64,000 nucleotides of DNA from Cellulomonas sp. URHE0023 (GCF_000688475.1 NZ_JIAN01000011.1:89782-153781), one strand, 5' to 3'; positions 55,439 to 63,904 are shown, numbered from the stretch's first letter. The notes: generated from the sequence alone by a model not told the origin. A program made the numbers and translations.

Positions 55439-56914
55439 TCACGCGGAGACGTCAGGCTCCAGGGCGAGCTGCCCCTGCGTGGTCCAGTGGACGATGACGA
55501 GCGTCGCGTCGTCCTGCAGGATGCCGCCCTGGTGCTCGAGGATCCGACCGCGGATGCGGCGCAGCACCTCGGGGAGCGGAAGGTCGTCGGCGGCCGAGCG
55601 CTCCAGGATGCCCGCGAGCCGGTCGAGCCCGAACATCGCTCCCGCGGTGTCCCGTGCCTCGACGATCCCGTCGGTGTACGTCAGGACCATGTCTCCCGGC
55701 TCGAGCCACTCGTACGCGACCTCGGTGTGCCGCGCCTCCAGACCGAACAGGGGCCGGCGACCGGCGTCGAGCTCCCTGACCACCCGCCCGCCGCGCAGCA
55801 GCAGCGGGTTGGGGTGGCCGGCGTTGACGTAGCGCAGCTCCCCCGTGTTCAGGTCGAGCTGCGCGAGCACGCCCGTCGCGTACATGGCGCCCCGGAACTG
55901 CTCCGAGATGACCGTGTCGACGGCCTCCGCCTGCTGGAGCAGCCCGTGCCCCGCCCGGCGTGCGTTCCTGTACGCGGCCAGTGCTGCGGCAGCAGCCAGT
56001 CCGGCGTGCAGGTCGTGACCGGTGGCGTCGGCCACCATGAGCTGCAGGTGGTCGGTGGCGATCGCGTAGTCGAAGACGTCGCCACCCACCGCGTCCGCGG
56101 GCTCGAGACGGCCGCTGATCAGCACCTTGTCCGAGCCGGCTGTCAGGGGCGGGAGCAGGGAGCGCACGAGCTCCGCCTGGACCTCACGGCGGCCTTGCCG
56201 GCGGATCGTGTCGATGCTGTCGCCGTACGCGTCCAGCACGGTGACCAGGTGCCCGAGGTAGTGCGTGAACCACCAGCACTGCCGGCGCAGCACAGGGTCC
56301 TCCAGGTCGCGGACGTCCTCGACCTCCACCTCGAGGACGCCCAGCCGCTCGGCCCCGTCGAGGATGGGGATCCACAGCCGCGGTCCGTCGGCGCTGGTGA
56401 CCTGGGTCTCGACCAGACGGTAGGCACGTCCGGCGAGCGTGGCGTCGACCGCCTGCATCCTGCGGCGGTCGGATGCGCCGTCCACCGGGACCAGGACCTC
56501 GTCCGTGTCGTCGACCAGGTACGCGGACGCGCGCACCCCGAGCTCTCGGGCGCCCAGCTCGACCGCACGGGCCAGGACGTCCGGGGCCGCGAGGTGAGTG
56601 GCCTGCAGGAGCTGGGTGAGCGAGGCGAGCGGCCCACCTGGACCGTCCAGCTGCCGGACCGTGCGTGCGTACGGCGCTCGCTGCCGGGTGTGCATGTGGT
56701 CGAGGCGCTCGTTCACGGCCAGCGCCACACGGTCCGCCTCGTCGGCGGGCAGCGCGACGTCGCCGGCGAGGTAGGCGGTGAGGTCGAGCGGCCCGACGGT
56801 GGCTCCCAGGGCGAAGCACCGCAGCCAGAGCTCGTCCGTCGACAGCTGCGCCCGTGCCTGCGCGACGACGATCTGCTGCCTCTGCCGCTCCACCGTCACG
56901 GCGTCACCGGTCAT
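55439..56914 (-). CDS. GAF-SpoIIE serine/threonine phosphatase
   Basis: A 491-residue cytoplasmic regulator. An N-terminal helical segment (about 1-90, with NERLDHMHTRQRAPYARTVRQ) precedes a GAF domain (about 105-215: AYLVDDTDEVLVPVDGA and RLWIPILDGAERLGVLEVEVED) and a coiled linker. The C-terminal SpoIIE-type PP2C domain (about 255-480) has GGDVFDYAIATDHLQLMVADATGHD (key GGDVFDY and ADATGHD), MVLTYTDGIVEARD and ILQDDATLVIV. Such enzymes dephosphorylate anti-sigma-factor antagonists. No STAS or RsbW gene is near. ATG 56914 overlaps the GAF-ANTAR gene by 4 nt. It is the last gene of a four-gene operon. Confidence 0.9.
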   Translation of the reverse strand: MTGDAVTVERQRQQIVVAQARAQLSTDELWLRCFALGATVGPLDLTAYLAGDVALPADEADRVALAVNERLDHMHTRQRAPYARTVRQLDGPGGPLASLTQLLQATHLAAPDVLARAVELGARELGVRASAYLVDDTDEVLVPVDGASDRRRMQAVDATLAGRAYRLVETQVTSADGPRLWIPILDGAERLGVLEVEVEDVRDLEDPVLRRQCWWFTHYLGHLVTVLDAYGDSIDTIRRQGRREVQAELVRSLLPPLTAGSDKVLISGRLEPADAVGGDVFDYAIATDHLQLMVADATGHDLHAGLAAAAALAAYRNARRAGHGLLQQAEAVDTVISEQFRGAMYATGVLAQLDLNTGELRYVNAGHPNPLLLRGGRVVRELDAGRRPLFGLEARHTEVAYEWLEPGDMVLTYTDGIVEARDTAGAMFGLDRLAGILERSAADDLPLPEVLRRIRGRILEHQGGILQDDATLVIVHWTTQGQLALEPDVSA

Positions 56915-57630
56915 CGACGTGCCCTGCCCGCCCGCCTGACCAGCTGTGCTGCGGTCTCGTGGACGGTGCGGCCGTCGCGCTCCGACAGGCTCATCAGGTA
57001 GGTGTAGGCCGTCTCGGAAGAGACACCCTGACGCTCCATGACCACGCCACAGGCACGGTTGACGTCGTCGCGCTGGCGCAGCATCGCGCCCAGCTGCTGC
57101 CCGAGGTCGGCGGCCCTCGCGTACGCCTGCCCGTGCGCGACGAGGACGGCCGCCTGCGCGGCGAAGACACGCAGGGTCGCCTCGTCGTCCTCGTCGAAGC
57201 TCCCCGCGGTGTGCGCGTAGACCTTGACCGCCCCGAGCACGGTGTCACCGACCACCAGGGGGGCGCTGAGCGAGCACCCCAAATCGAGCTGGGCGGCGGC
57301 CGGGCACCACGCGGGCCACCGTCGCTCCGTGGTCACGTCGTCGATCCGGACGACGACCCGGTCCCGCGTCGCCGTCAGGCAGGGACCCTCGTCCAGCTCG
57401 TACTGGAGCGCGTCGAGCGCCTCGACCTCGCCGTCGGTGGCGGCGACGGAGATCATCCGGGAGCCGGGGCCCATGACGCTCAGGCCCGCACCGGAGGCGG
57501 TCGGGACGACGCGTTGGGCGGCGGTCGTCAGCAGCCGGAGCAACGTGTCGACGGTGGCGTCGCTCATGGTCCTCGCGGACGATCCGTCGACCAGCGCTCG
57601 CAGGTCCTGGGGCACCGCCTGCGCGGTCAC
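56911..57630 (-). CDS. GAF-ANTAR regulator
   Basis: A 239-residue protein with a GAF sensor domain (about 35-165: GAGLSVMGPGSRMISVAATDGE, key GPGSRMISVAA; YELDEGPCLTAT; CSLSAPLVVGDTVLGAVKVYA) and a C-terminal ANTAR RNA-binding domain (about 175-232: RACGVVMERQGVSSETAYTYLMSLS, key GVVMERQGVSS). It lacks a receiver domain, so signals probably act through the GAF pocket. GTG 57630 overlaps the small membrane protein gene by 4 nt (GTGA). ANTAR targets would be paired hairpins in leader RNAs elsewhere; none is evident nearby. Confidence 0.9.
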   Translation of the reverse strand: MTAQAVPQDLRALVDGSSARTMSDATVDTLLRLLTTAAQRVVPTASGAGLSVMGPGSRMISVAATDGEVEALDALQYELDEGPCLTATRDRVVVRIDDVTTERRWPAWCPAAAQLDLGCSLSAPLVVGDTVLGAVKVYAHTAGSFDEDDEATLRVFAAQAAVLVAHGQAYARAADLGQQLGAMLRQRDDVNRACGVVMERQGVSSETAYTYLMSLSERDGRTVHETAAQLVRRAGRARR

Positions 57631-58037
57631 GAGGGGTCACGCTCTCGCGCGAGCCGCTGTCGCCGGGACCGGACGGCGAGCGTCGCGATGATGCCCAGCG
57701 TGACCACGGCGACGGTCACCATGAGCGCCAAGCGGGCTGGAGTGACGGCCCGGCCGGTCTGTTCCGCGGGCGTGTCCTGGTGCGGTCCGCCCACCTTGTC
57801 GTCGTAGTCGGTCGTCTGCGGGAGCGGCTCCTGCGACGCGGTGCCCTGGACCAGGCCGGCGGGTGGACCGCCGAGGGCGGGACCCCCGAGGAGGACCACG
57901 GTCACAGGAACGAGGAGCGCGAGGAGCACCGTCGTGAGGACCGACGGACGTCGGGCTCGCACCGGGGCGCGACGCGCGTCCGACGCCGACCGCTGGGCAC
58001 CGCCGTTCGATGCGACCCTGAGCGAGGTGAACCTCAC
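57627..58037 (-). CDS. Hypothetical membrane protein
   Basis: A 136-residue protein. A basic N-terminus is followed by one hydrophobic segment (about 33-52), an extracytoplasmic linker with GTASQEPLPQTTDYDDKVGGP, a second helix (about 103-121) and a basic tail RSRRQRLARERD. It begins with GTG at 58037, overlapping the PAS-ANTAR stop by 4 nt (GTGA), and its own stop overlaps the GAF-ANTAR start. I recognise no family. Its coupling to two ANTAR proteins and a phosphatase makes a sensory role in that operon plausible. Confidence 0.72.
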   Translation of the reverse strand: MRFTSLRVASNGGAQRSASDARRAPVRARRPSVLTTVLLALLVPVTVVLLGGPALGGPPAGLVQGTASQEPLPQTTDYDDKVGGPHQDTPAEQTGRAVTPARLALMVTVAVVTLGIIATLAVRSRRQRLARERDPS

Positions 58038-58831
58038 GAGTGGCCGGCCGTGAGTCTGCGGTTCGAGTGCGGTGACGGCCGGGGCACCTCGCCCGGTTGC
58101 AGGTCTAGGGTCCGTCGGCCGGAGCCTGCGCCGACGACGGCGGCGCGCAGCGGTCGTTCGGCCGCCTGCCGCGGGGCCTCGACCGCTGGGGTGCCTCCCG
58201 CCGGACGGGGGGTCTCCTTCGGGACGGTCACGGCATTCTCTCGGAGCACGGTCAGCAGGAGCTGGTCCATGGCGGCTCCGGAACCCGGACCCATCCCACC
58301 CAGCGACTGCGCGGCCCGGATCAGACGCTCAGCCAGAACGCGCAGGCGGACGTTGTGCTGCTGGGACGCCGATCGCAGCACCTCGAACGCCGAGCCGTCG
58401 TCGACGCCGTAGACCATCATCAGCATGCCCTTGGCCTGGTCGATGACGGCATGCGACTCGAGCGCCACCTTGAGCTGGTCGTTGACGGCCGCGGCGACCG
58501 TCCGGGCCTGACGTGGCGAGTCGTCGACCACGAAGCCCTCGACGGCGCCCGGCTCACCGGCACCGGCGCGGGCTGCGGCGACCAGCACCTCGTGCTCGGT
58601 TCCTGCCAGGTCGATCAGGCGGTAGGCACAGCCCTGCGTGTCGGCGTCGGCGTCCAGGACCGCGGCGACCCGTTCCCGGTCCTCCGGGTGCACGTGGCTG
58701 AGGAACAGGGCACGGGTCGGGACCACGTCGCCCACCGACATGCCGTGCAGCGCGAACATCTCGTCAGACCAGAACCACCGGCTCATCGCCGGGGAGAAGG
58801 TGAATCGACCGACTCTCATCGAGGTAGTCAC
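58034..58831 (-). CDS. PAS-ANTAR regulator
   Basis: A 265-residue protein. The N-terminal PAS-like domain (about 5-110) has FTFSPAMSRWFWSDEMFALHG and PTRALFLSHVHPEDRERVAAVL (key blocks WFWSDEMFALHGM and SHVHPEDRERV), typical PAS_3 features. The ANTAR domain (about 120-190) has LKVALESHAVIDQAKGMLMM and SAFEVLRSASQQHNVRLRVLAERL (key IDQAKGMLMM and SAFEVLRSASQQHN). An Arg/Pro-rich tail of about 65 residues follows. GTG 58831 has GGGGG four bases upstream; an ATG at 58939 would add 36 residues. It heads the four-gene operon. Its ligand and RNA targets are unknown. Confidence 0.87.
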   Translation of the reverse strand: MTTSMRVGRFTFSPAMSRWFWSDEMFALHGMSVGDVVPTRALFLSHVHPEDRERVAAVLDADADTQGCAYRLIDLAGTEHEVLVAAARAGAGEPGAVEGFVVDDSPRQARTVAAAVNDQLKVALESHAVIDQAKGMLMMVYGVDDGSAFEVLRSASQQHNVRLRVLAERLIRAAQSLGGMGPGSGAAMDQLLLTVLRENAVTVPKETPRPAGGTPAVEAPRQAAERPLRAAVVGAGSGRRTLDLQPGEVPRPSPHSNRRLTAGHS

Positions 58832-59110
58832 AGGGCCCCCATGACACCGCCGCAAGGTCGGCCCCAGATCGAGGCTCCCAGCTGAACCCGCGAGGCCGTA
58901 CATGTCGACCAGTGACCGGATCGACGGAAGGCGCCTCAATCAGGCTATGCCGTACTCGCGCGAGCCGCTACACCACACGTCGGCCGGCACGTCGAGCGCC
59001 CCTGTGCGCCGCAGCTGCGCCCTGCCGCGACGTCTCGCGAGTCGTGCGGGGGCGTGGGATGGTGGAGGTGCTGGAGAAGGCGGCTGCGCGACGACCGCGA
59101 AGGAACGCCC

Positions 59111-59497
59111 TTGCCCGCTGACACGATCCACCGGATCGACTGCCCAGGAACCCCGAGCGCGGTGTGGTCGGCCCTCCTCGAGGCCGGCCTCTGCGACGAG
59201 GAGAGCCGCACGCTGCACCTGCAGCATGCCGACGTGCGCCTCCACCGGCGCTCCACGGGCGTGGGCGTCCGCGGCCGGGCGCGCTGGATGGGCGTCCCCT
59301 ACCGCGTCACGGCGCACCTGCTCCCCGTCGGCGCGAGCACCCGCCTGGTGATCACCGGGAGGGAGGACGCCCGGGCGGTCGCCCTGAGCGCTCTCCTGCG
59401 CAGACGCGCTCGGCGCCTCGCGAGCCGGGACCTGCGGCGGCTCGCTCGGGCCACGTGCGTGCAGTCCGCGCGCACCGCCGTGCTCGTGCGGGACTGA
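59111..59497 (+). CDS. SRPBCC-like small protein (TTG start)
   Basis: A 128-residue protein with a START-like pattern: HRIDCPGTPSAVWSALLEAGL at the N-terminus, RARWMGVPYRVTAHLLPVG and STRLVITGREDARAVALSALLRRR, ending in a basic C-terminal helix. GAAGGA about 7 bases before TTG 59111 makes this the likely start; an in-frame GTG at 59054 would add a Trp/Arg-rich stretch unlike the family. It is separated by only 5 bp from the LigD-like gene, suggesting co-transcription. Assignment to SRPBCC is by pattern and moderately sure. The 280 bp upstream (58832-59110) hold no other gene. Confidence 0.6.
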   Translation: MPADTIHRIDCPGTPSAVWSALLEAGLCDEESRTLHLQHADVRLHRRSTGVGVRGRARWMGVPYRVTAHLLPVGASTRLVITGREDARAVALSALLRRRARRLASRDLRRLARATCVQSARTAVLVRD

Positions 59498-59502
59498 CGG
59501 CG

Positions 59503-61107
59503 ATGGAGTCGGCCGAAGGGCTGGAGACGTACCGGTCGATGCGTGACTTCGCACGGACGTCGGAGCCGCCGGGCGGGCGGTCGTCAGCCGGCGCGGCCCG
59601 TGGCGGGCGACGGTTCGTGGTCCAACGCCACCGCGCCCGCAGGCTCCACTACGACCTGCGGTTCGAGATCGACGGCGTGCTGGTCAGCTGGGCGGTGCCC
59701 CGCGGGCCCACCCTCGACCCGGGCGCGCGCCGGATGGCCGTGCACGTCGAGGACCATCCGCTGGAGTACATGGACTTCGAGGGTGTGATCCCGGCGGGCG
59801 AGTACGGCGGCGGTGACGTGATCGTCTGGGACCAGGGCACGTGGGAGCCGTACAAGAGCGCGGACCCGAGGGCGGAGCTCGACTCGGGCGAGCTGCACGC
59901 CGAGCTCCACGGGTCCAAGCTCCGAGGGCGTGTGGTCCTCATCCGTCGCGGGCAGAGCGACCGGCGCGGAAAGGAGCAGTGGCTGCTCCTGCACAAGCGC
60001 GACGCGCACGCGGTGCCCGGCTGGGACCCGGAGGAGCACGCTCGCTCGGTGCTCAGCGGACGCACCAACGACGAGGTGCGTGCCGACCCGGACCGGCTCT
60101 GGCGCTCGGACCTCCCGGCCGCCGAGGCGTCCATCGACCTGCGTCCCGCCACGTTCGCGAGCCCGTCGCCGGACGAGCTCGCCGCCCTCGCCGCACTGGG
60201 AACCTCGGGGACGTGGGAGGTCTTCGGACGACGCCTGCGCCTGACCAACCTCGACAAGGTGCTGTTCCCGGCGGGTGCGGGCGAGGCGGTGGTGACCAAG
60301 CGGGACCTGGTCGGGTACGCGGCGCGCATCGCCCCGGTGGTGCTGCCCTACCTCGCCGGGCGGCCGCTCAACATGCACCGGTACCCGGACGGCGTGGACC
60401 GCCAGGGCTTCTGGCACAAGCAGCTGCCGCGGCACGCTCCGGACTGGGTCGAGCGATGGGACAACCCCGAGGCGGAGGGCGACGAGACCACGACCTACCT
60501 GGTGGTCGACGAGCCGGCGGCGCTGGTGTGGGCGGCGAACTTCGGTGCGGTCGAGTGGCACCCGTGGACCTCTCGGACCTCCGACCCGCACCTGCCCACG
60601 TACGCCCTGATCGACATCGATCCTGGACCCTCGACCTCGTGGGACGACGTGCTCCTGCTGGCCCGGCTGCACCGCGACGCCTTGGCGCACCTGGGCGTCC
60701 AGGCGCAGCCCAAGCTCACGGGGCGCCGCGGCATCCAGGTCTGGGTGCCGATCGCCACCGGCCCCGGGTTCGAGGAGACGCGGGCCTGGGTGGAGAAGCT
60801 CTCACGCACCATCGGCAAGGTCGTCCCCGATCTGGTGAGCTGGCGGTGGGAGGTGCGCGAGCGCGGCGGCCAGGCGCGACTCGACTACACGCAGAACGCG
60901 ATCAACAAGACGCTGGTGGCGCCCTACAGCCCCAGAGCGGCCGCGGGAGCACCCGTCTCCGCCCCGATCACCTGGGAGGAGCTGGACGAGCCGTGGCTCC
61001 GGCCGGACGCGTTCACCGTGCGGACGATCCTCGAGCGGCTCGCCGAGCGCGGGGACCCGTTCCGGGCGGTGCTCGCGACCGACCAGGAGCTGCCCCCGCT
61101 GGGCTAG
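59503..61107 (+). CDS. LigD-type phosphoesterase and polymerase, without ligase domain
   Basis: A 534-residue DNA repair protein. Residues about 35-160 are the LigD 3'-phosphoesterase domain: RFVVQRHRARRLHYDLRFEID, key HYDLRFE; HVEDHPLEYMDFEGVIP; GEYGGGDVIVWDQGTWEP. Residues about 235-530 are the primase-polymerase domain: LTNLDKVLFPAGAG, LNMHRYPDGVDRQGFWHKQ, EWHPWTS, the metal-binding pair in LIDIDPGPSTSWDD, and GRRGIQVWVP. The ATP-dependent ligase domain of full-length LigD is absent, and no ku gene is in the window. The protein could process ends in non-homologous end joining with a separate ligase. ATG 59503 is 5 bp after the preceding stop. Confidence 0.9.
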   Translation: MESAEGLETYRSMRDFARTSEPPGGRSSAGAARGGRRFVVQRHRARRLHYDLRFEIDGVLVSWAVPRGPTLDPGARRMAVHVEDHPLEYMDFEGVIPAGEYGGGDVIVWDQGTWEPYKSADPRAELDSGELHAELHGSKLRGRVVLIRRGQSDRRGKEQWLLLHKRDAHAVPGWDPEEHARSVLSGRTNDEVRADPDRLWRSDLPAAEASIDLRPATFASPSPDELAALAALGTSGTWEVFGRRLRLTNLDKVLFPAGAGEAVVTKRDLVGYAARIAPVVLPYLAGRPLNMHRYPDGVDRQGFWHKQLPRHAPDWVERWDNPEAEGDETTTYLVVDEPAALVWAANFGAVEWHPWTSRTSDPHLPTYALIDIDPGPSTSWDDVLLLARLHRDALAHLGVQAQPKLTGRRGIQVWVPIATGPGFEETRAWVEKLSRTIGKVVPDLVSWRWEVRERGGQARLDYTQNAINKTLVAPYSPRAAAGAPVSAPITWEELDEPWLRPDAFTVRTILERLAERGDPFRAVLATDQELPPLG

Positions 61108-61110
61108 GCA

Positions 61111-61638
61111 TCAGTTCCGCTGGGCCCGTGCCGTCGTCAGCTCGCGCAGACCGGCCTCGTGCAGCACCCAGCCGCCGACGAGCAAGGCGGCGCTGACCGC
61201 CAGGAACCCGAGGTCCCAGGACAGCGGACCCCCGAGGTCGTCGCGGACGTGGTGGATGCCGAGCACCTGGTGGTCGACGATCCCCTCCACCAGGTTGAAG
61301 GCGCCCCACCCGGCCAGGAGGAGCCCGACCTGGAACCGCCACGTCGGAGCGAGCCGCCCGCGCCGCCACGAGACGATGGTCAGCACGACACCGAGGACCA
61401 CGACCACCCAGGCGAGCGAGTGGAAGATGCCGTCGGCGAGCGTGTTGGCACGCAGCCCGGCGACGGTGGTGACCGGATGGCCCGGCGTGTCACTGACCAT
61501 GTGGTGCCACTGCAGCAGCTGGTGGACGACGATGCCGTCGACGAACCCGCCCAGACCGACCCCGAGCAGGAACGCGGGCGCGCGGTCGGGTCGGTCGAGG
61601 CGGGTGCCGGTCGGAGGGGCACTCTCGCGCGTGACCAT
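61111..61638 (-). CDS. DUF2243 membrane protein
   Basis: A 175-residue protein with four or five transmembrane helices (about 22-38, 66-95, 108-125, 140-160). LGGFVDGIVVHQLLQWHHMVS near the N-terminus (key FVDGIVVHQLLQWHH) and FNLVEGIVDHQVLGIHHVRDD (key VEGIVDHQVLGIHH) are the paired His motifs of DUF2243, likely metal or heme ligands. It lies 5 bp downstream of the third dehydrogenase gene, on the same strand and probably co-transcribed. ATG 61638 opens a normal-length protein. The function is unknown. Confidence 0.87.
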   Translation of the reverse strand: MVTRESAPPTGTRLDRPDRAPAFLLGVGLGGFVDGIVVHQLLQWHHMVSDTPGHPVTTVAGLRANTLADGIFHSLAWVVVVLGVVLTIVSWRRGRLAPTWRFQVGLLLAGWGAFNLVEGIVDHQVLGIHHVRDDLGGPLSWDLGFLAVSAALLVGGWVLHEAGLRELTTARAQRN

Positions 61639-61643
61639 CCGGC

Positions 61644-62822
61644 TCAGCCGTTCGGCAGGAACACGGACCGGATGTTCTCGTCCTGCTTCTCCTTGAACAT
61701 CGTGTAGCCGGCGGGTCCGTCGCTCAGCGGCATCGTGTGCGTGGCCAGGTGCTCGGTCACCAGCTCCCCACGCTCCATGCGCTCGAGCAGCATCGGGATG
61801 TAGCGGTGCCCGTGCATCTGCGCGCTGCGCAGGGTGAGTCCCTTGTTCATGACGGCGCCGAGCGGGAACTTGTCGACGAGACCGGCGAACACACCGAGCA
61901 CGAAGACGGTGCCGCCCTTGCGGCAGTTGTAGATGGCCTCGCGCACGGCGGTCGGGCGGTCCGTCTGCAAGCGCAGCTGGTGCTTGGCCTGGTCGTACGC
62001 CTGGACGATCGACGACTTGCTGTGGGCCTCCATGCCCACGGCCTCGATGCACACGTCCGGGCCTCGCCCGCCAGACCGCTCGCGCAGCTCCTCGACGATG
62101 TCGTCACGCTCGTAGTTCAGGGTCTCGCACCCGATGTGCCGCTCCGCGGCCCGCAGACGGTAGTCGAACCGGTCGATCGTGATCACCCGCTCGGCACCCA
62201 GCAGCATCGCGGCCCGTGCTGCCATCTGACCGACGGCACCCGCACCCCAGACGGCCACCACGTCGCCCGGCCGCACGTTCCCGAGATCGGCGCCCATCCA
62301 CCCCGTCGGCGCCGAGTCCGACGCGAAGAGCGCACGCTCGTCGCTGACGCCGTCGGGGACAGGGAACGCGCCGATGTCGGCGTAGGGGACGCGCACGTAC
62401 TCGGCGTGACTCCCCGCGAAGCCGCCCATGGCGTGGGAGTAGCCGAAGCAGCCGCCCGGGTTCGCACCCCACAGCGTCTCGGTGATCGCGGGGTTGGTGT
62501 TGCCGTTGTCGCACAGCGAGTAGAGCTCGTTCGCGCAGTACCAGCACCGGCCGCAGGAGATGAACGAGCACACGACCACCCGGTCCCCCACCCTGTGGCG
62601 GCGCACGTCCGCGCCGACCTCGACCACCTCGCCCACGAACTCGTGACCGAGGACGTCCCCCTTCTGCATGAAGGGGATGTACCCGCCCAGGAGGTGCAGG
62701 TCGGAACCGCACGTCACCGTCCGCGTCACCTTGACGATGACGTCCTCGGGATTCTGGATCCTCGGGTCCGGGACCTCCTCGACCGAGGTCTCGTTCACGC
62801 CCGTCCACAGCAGCGCCTTCAC
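61644..62822 (-). CDS. Zinc-dependent medium-chain dehydrogenase
   Basis: A 392-residue MDR enzyme of the glutathione-dependent formaldehyde-dehydrogenase-like group. Catalytic zinc ligands: Cys in VTCGSDLHLLGG (about 38) and His/Glu in LGHEFVGEV (about 60). Structural loop CGRCWYCANELYSLC (about 90-104). NAD loop VWGAGAVGQMAARAA (about 190). The late block HQLRLQTDRPTAVREAIYNCRK is specific to this branch. GTG 62822 follows GGGAGGG and overlaps the stop of the upstream small gene by 4 nt (GTGA). The third such paralogue in the window; substrate unknown. Confidence 0.91.
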   Translation of the reverse strand: MKALLWTGVNETSVEEVPDPRIQNPEDVIVKVTRTVTCGSDLHLLGGYIPFMQKGDVLGHEFVGEVVEVGADVRRHRVGDRVVVCSFISCGRCWYCANELYSLCDNGNTNPAITETLWGANPGGCFGYSHAMGGFAGSHAEYVRVPYADIGAFPVPDGVSDERALFASDSAPTGWMGADLGNVRPGDVVAVWGAGAVGQMAARAAMLLGAERVITIDRFDYRLRAAERHIGCETLNYERDDIVEELRERSGGRGPDVCIEAVGMEAHSKSSIVQAYDQAKHQLRLQTDRPTAVREAIYNCRKGGTVFVLGVFAGLVDKFPLGAVMNKGLTLRSAQMHGHRYIPMLLERMERGELVTEHLATHTMPLSDGPAGYTMFKEKQDENIRSVFLPNG

Positions 62823-63262
62823 AGCAGACCCTCCCCTCGCGCCGCCTTGACCGCTCTGCGCAACGGCGCGTTCAGCGGCGTCTCCTGCGTCGTGACGTTG
62901 TGGTCCGGCTCGAGCACCCAGCCCACCTCGAGAAGCTGCTTGGACTGCCGGAGCGCGGAGCGCAGCACCTGCAGCGGGTCGCCGTCGTCGGGGACCTCGG
63001 CCCCCGGCCGCCACCTGGCGCGCAGCTCGGTCCCCTTGTCACCGGGCGCGGCGCTGGTGTGGACCTCCACCGCGCTGCCGAGGACGGCCAGCGGCTCAGG
63101 TGTGCGGTCCACCTGCTCGGGTGACCGGTTCACTGTCACGACCCGCCACCCGTGCAGGCCGGACCCGTCCCGGGTGGACCTTCTGCGCCGGGCGACCGTC
63201 CCTGCAGCAACTCCGGCGGCCACACTCGTCATCGCGACCACGGTCGCTGTCTTCCTCGCCAT
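62819..63262 (-). CDS. Membrane-anchored cyclase/SRPBCC-like small protein
   Basis: A 147-residue protein with an N-terminal hydrophobic segment (about 5-21, TATVVAMTSVAAGVAAG) followed by RRRR. The body has WRVVTVNRSPEQVDRTPEPL and HTSAAPGDKGTELRARW, with LLEVGWVLEPDHNVTTQET towards the end. The pattern recalls SRPBCC/cyclase-like proteins seen beside formaldehyde-dehydrogenase-like genes in actinobacteria. It overlaps the dehydrogenase start by 4 nt, so it is coupled to it. ATG 63262 follows GGGAGTCCGC. A lipid- or cofactor-binding role next to the dehydrogenase is only inferred. Confidence 0.72.
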   Translation of the reverse strand: MARKTATVVAMTSVAAGVAAGTVARRRRSTRDGSGLHGWRVVTVNRSPEQVDRTPEPLAVLGSAVEVHTSAAPGDKGTELRARWRPGAEVPDDGDPLQVLRSALRQSKQLLEVGWVLEPDHNVTTQETPLNAPLRRAVKAARGEGLL

Positions 63263-63572
63263 GCGGACTCCCGTCCACGTCCCGCGACGGTCGGCCGTGG
63301 TCCATAGCCGGTCGGCGCCAGCGTGGCGCTCGGTCGAGTCGCGATCTCGGGCGGCGTCGTCTTCACCGAGAAGGTCCGCCCACGCTACGGCGACGGTGAG
63401 GCGACCGCCATCGGGCGGCGAGACCGGGACGTGCGGTCTGGGACCCCCAGGAGAGCGGGCGACGGGTTGCGCGCGACCACGGGCCGGTTACCGTGAAAGT
63501 CGGTCAAGCAGCGGGCTGGTATCGAGGGCGCCGCAGCAGCGCTCGGCGTCCCCCACGTCGAGGAGACCACAC
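63263..63572. other. Divergent intergenic region without a visible gene
   Basis: About 310 bp between the dehydrogenase operon (-) and the small ferritin-like gene (+). A TTGCGC (63465-63470) followed by TTACCGT about 17 bp on could be a -35/-10 pair for the latter, but this is weak. GAGGAG precedes ATG 63573. No RNA gene or credible ORF was seen. Confidence 0.4.
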
Positions 63573-63869
63573 ATGGCCACAGGTGAGACCGGGTTCGACG
63601 ACGTCACGTTCGACCTCATCTCCGTGCAGTACCACTCCCTCAAAGCAGGGCACGACTACGGCCAGTACGTGCGCGACGCACGCAACGCCGGCAAGGACGA
63701 CATCGCCACGTTCTTCGAGCAGGTCATGAGCGAGGACTCCCAGCGCGCCCAGCGCTGCCACGAGTTCCTCTCCGAGCTGACCAAGAACGGGACCTCCGCC
63801 ACCTCACCGCGCGACGGCGACGGCGCCACGAGCAGCGGCGCCCTGCAGGACGTGGCTTCCGCCGAGTGA
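63573..63869 (+). CDS. Small helical, ferritin-like-type protein
   Basis: A 98-residue protein. FDDVTFDLISVQYHSLKAGHDYGQY followed by NAGKDDIATFFEQVMSEDSQRAQRCHEFLSEL is two amphipathic helices of the ferritin-like type (conserved His/Glu spacing in YHSLKAGHDY and FFEQVMSED), with a polar Ser/Thr/Asp tail of about 28 residues. ATG 63573 has GAGGAG upstream, an unambiguous start. It may bind a metal pair or act as a small accessory protein; no firm family assignment. A strong terminator hairpin follows 6 bp after the stop. Confidence 0.72.
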   Translation: MATGETGFDDVTFDLISVQYHSLKAGHDYGQYVRDARNAGKDDIATFFEQVMSEDSQRAQRCHEFLSELTKNGTSATSPRDGDGATSSGALQDVASAE

Positions 63870-63875
63870 GACCCC

Positions 63876-63904
63876 GGGCGGTGGGCACCCCGTGCCCACC
63901 GCCC
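63876..63904 (+). terminator. Hairpin terminator after the ferritin-like gene
   Basis: A perfect 13-bp stem, GGGCGGTGGGCAC (63876-63888) with GTGCCCACCGCCC (63892-63904), and a CCC loop. It begins 6 bp after the stop. Beyond it is a strongly GC-rich, self-complementary tract (63935-63962). Confidence 0.9.
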
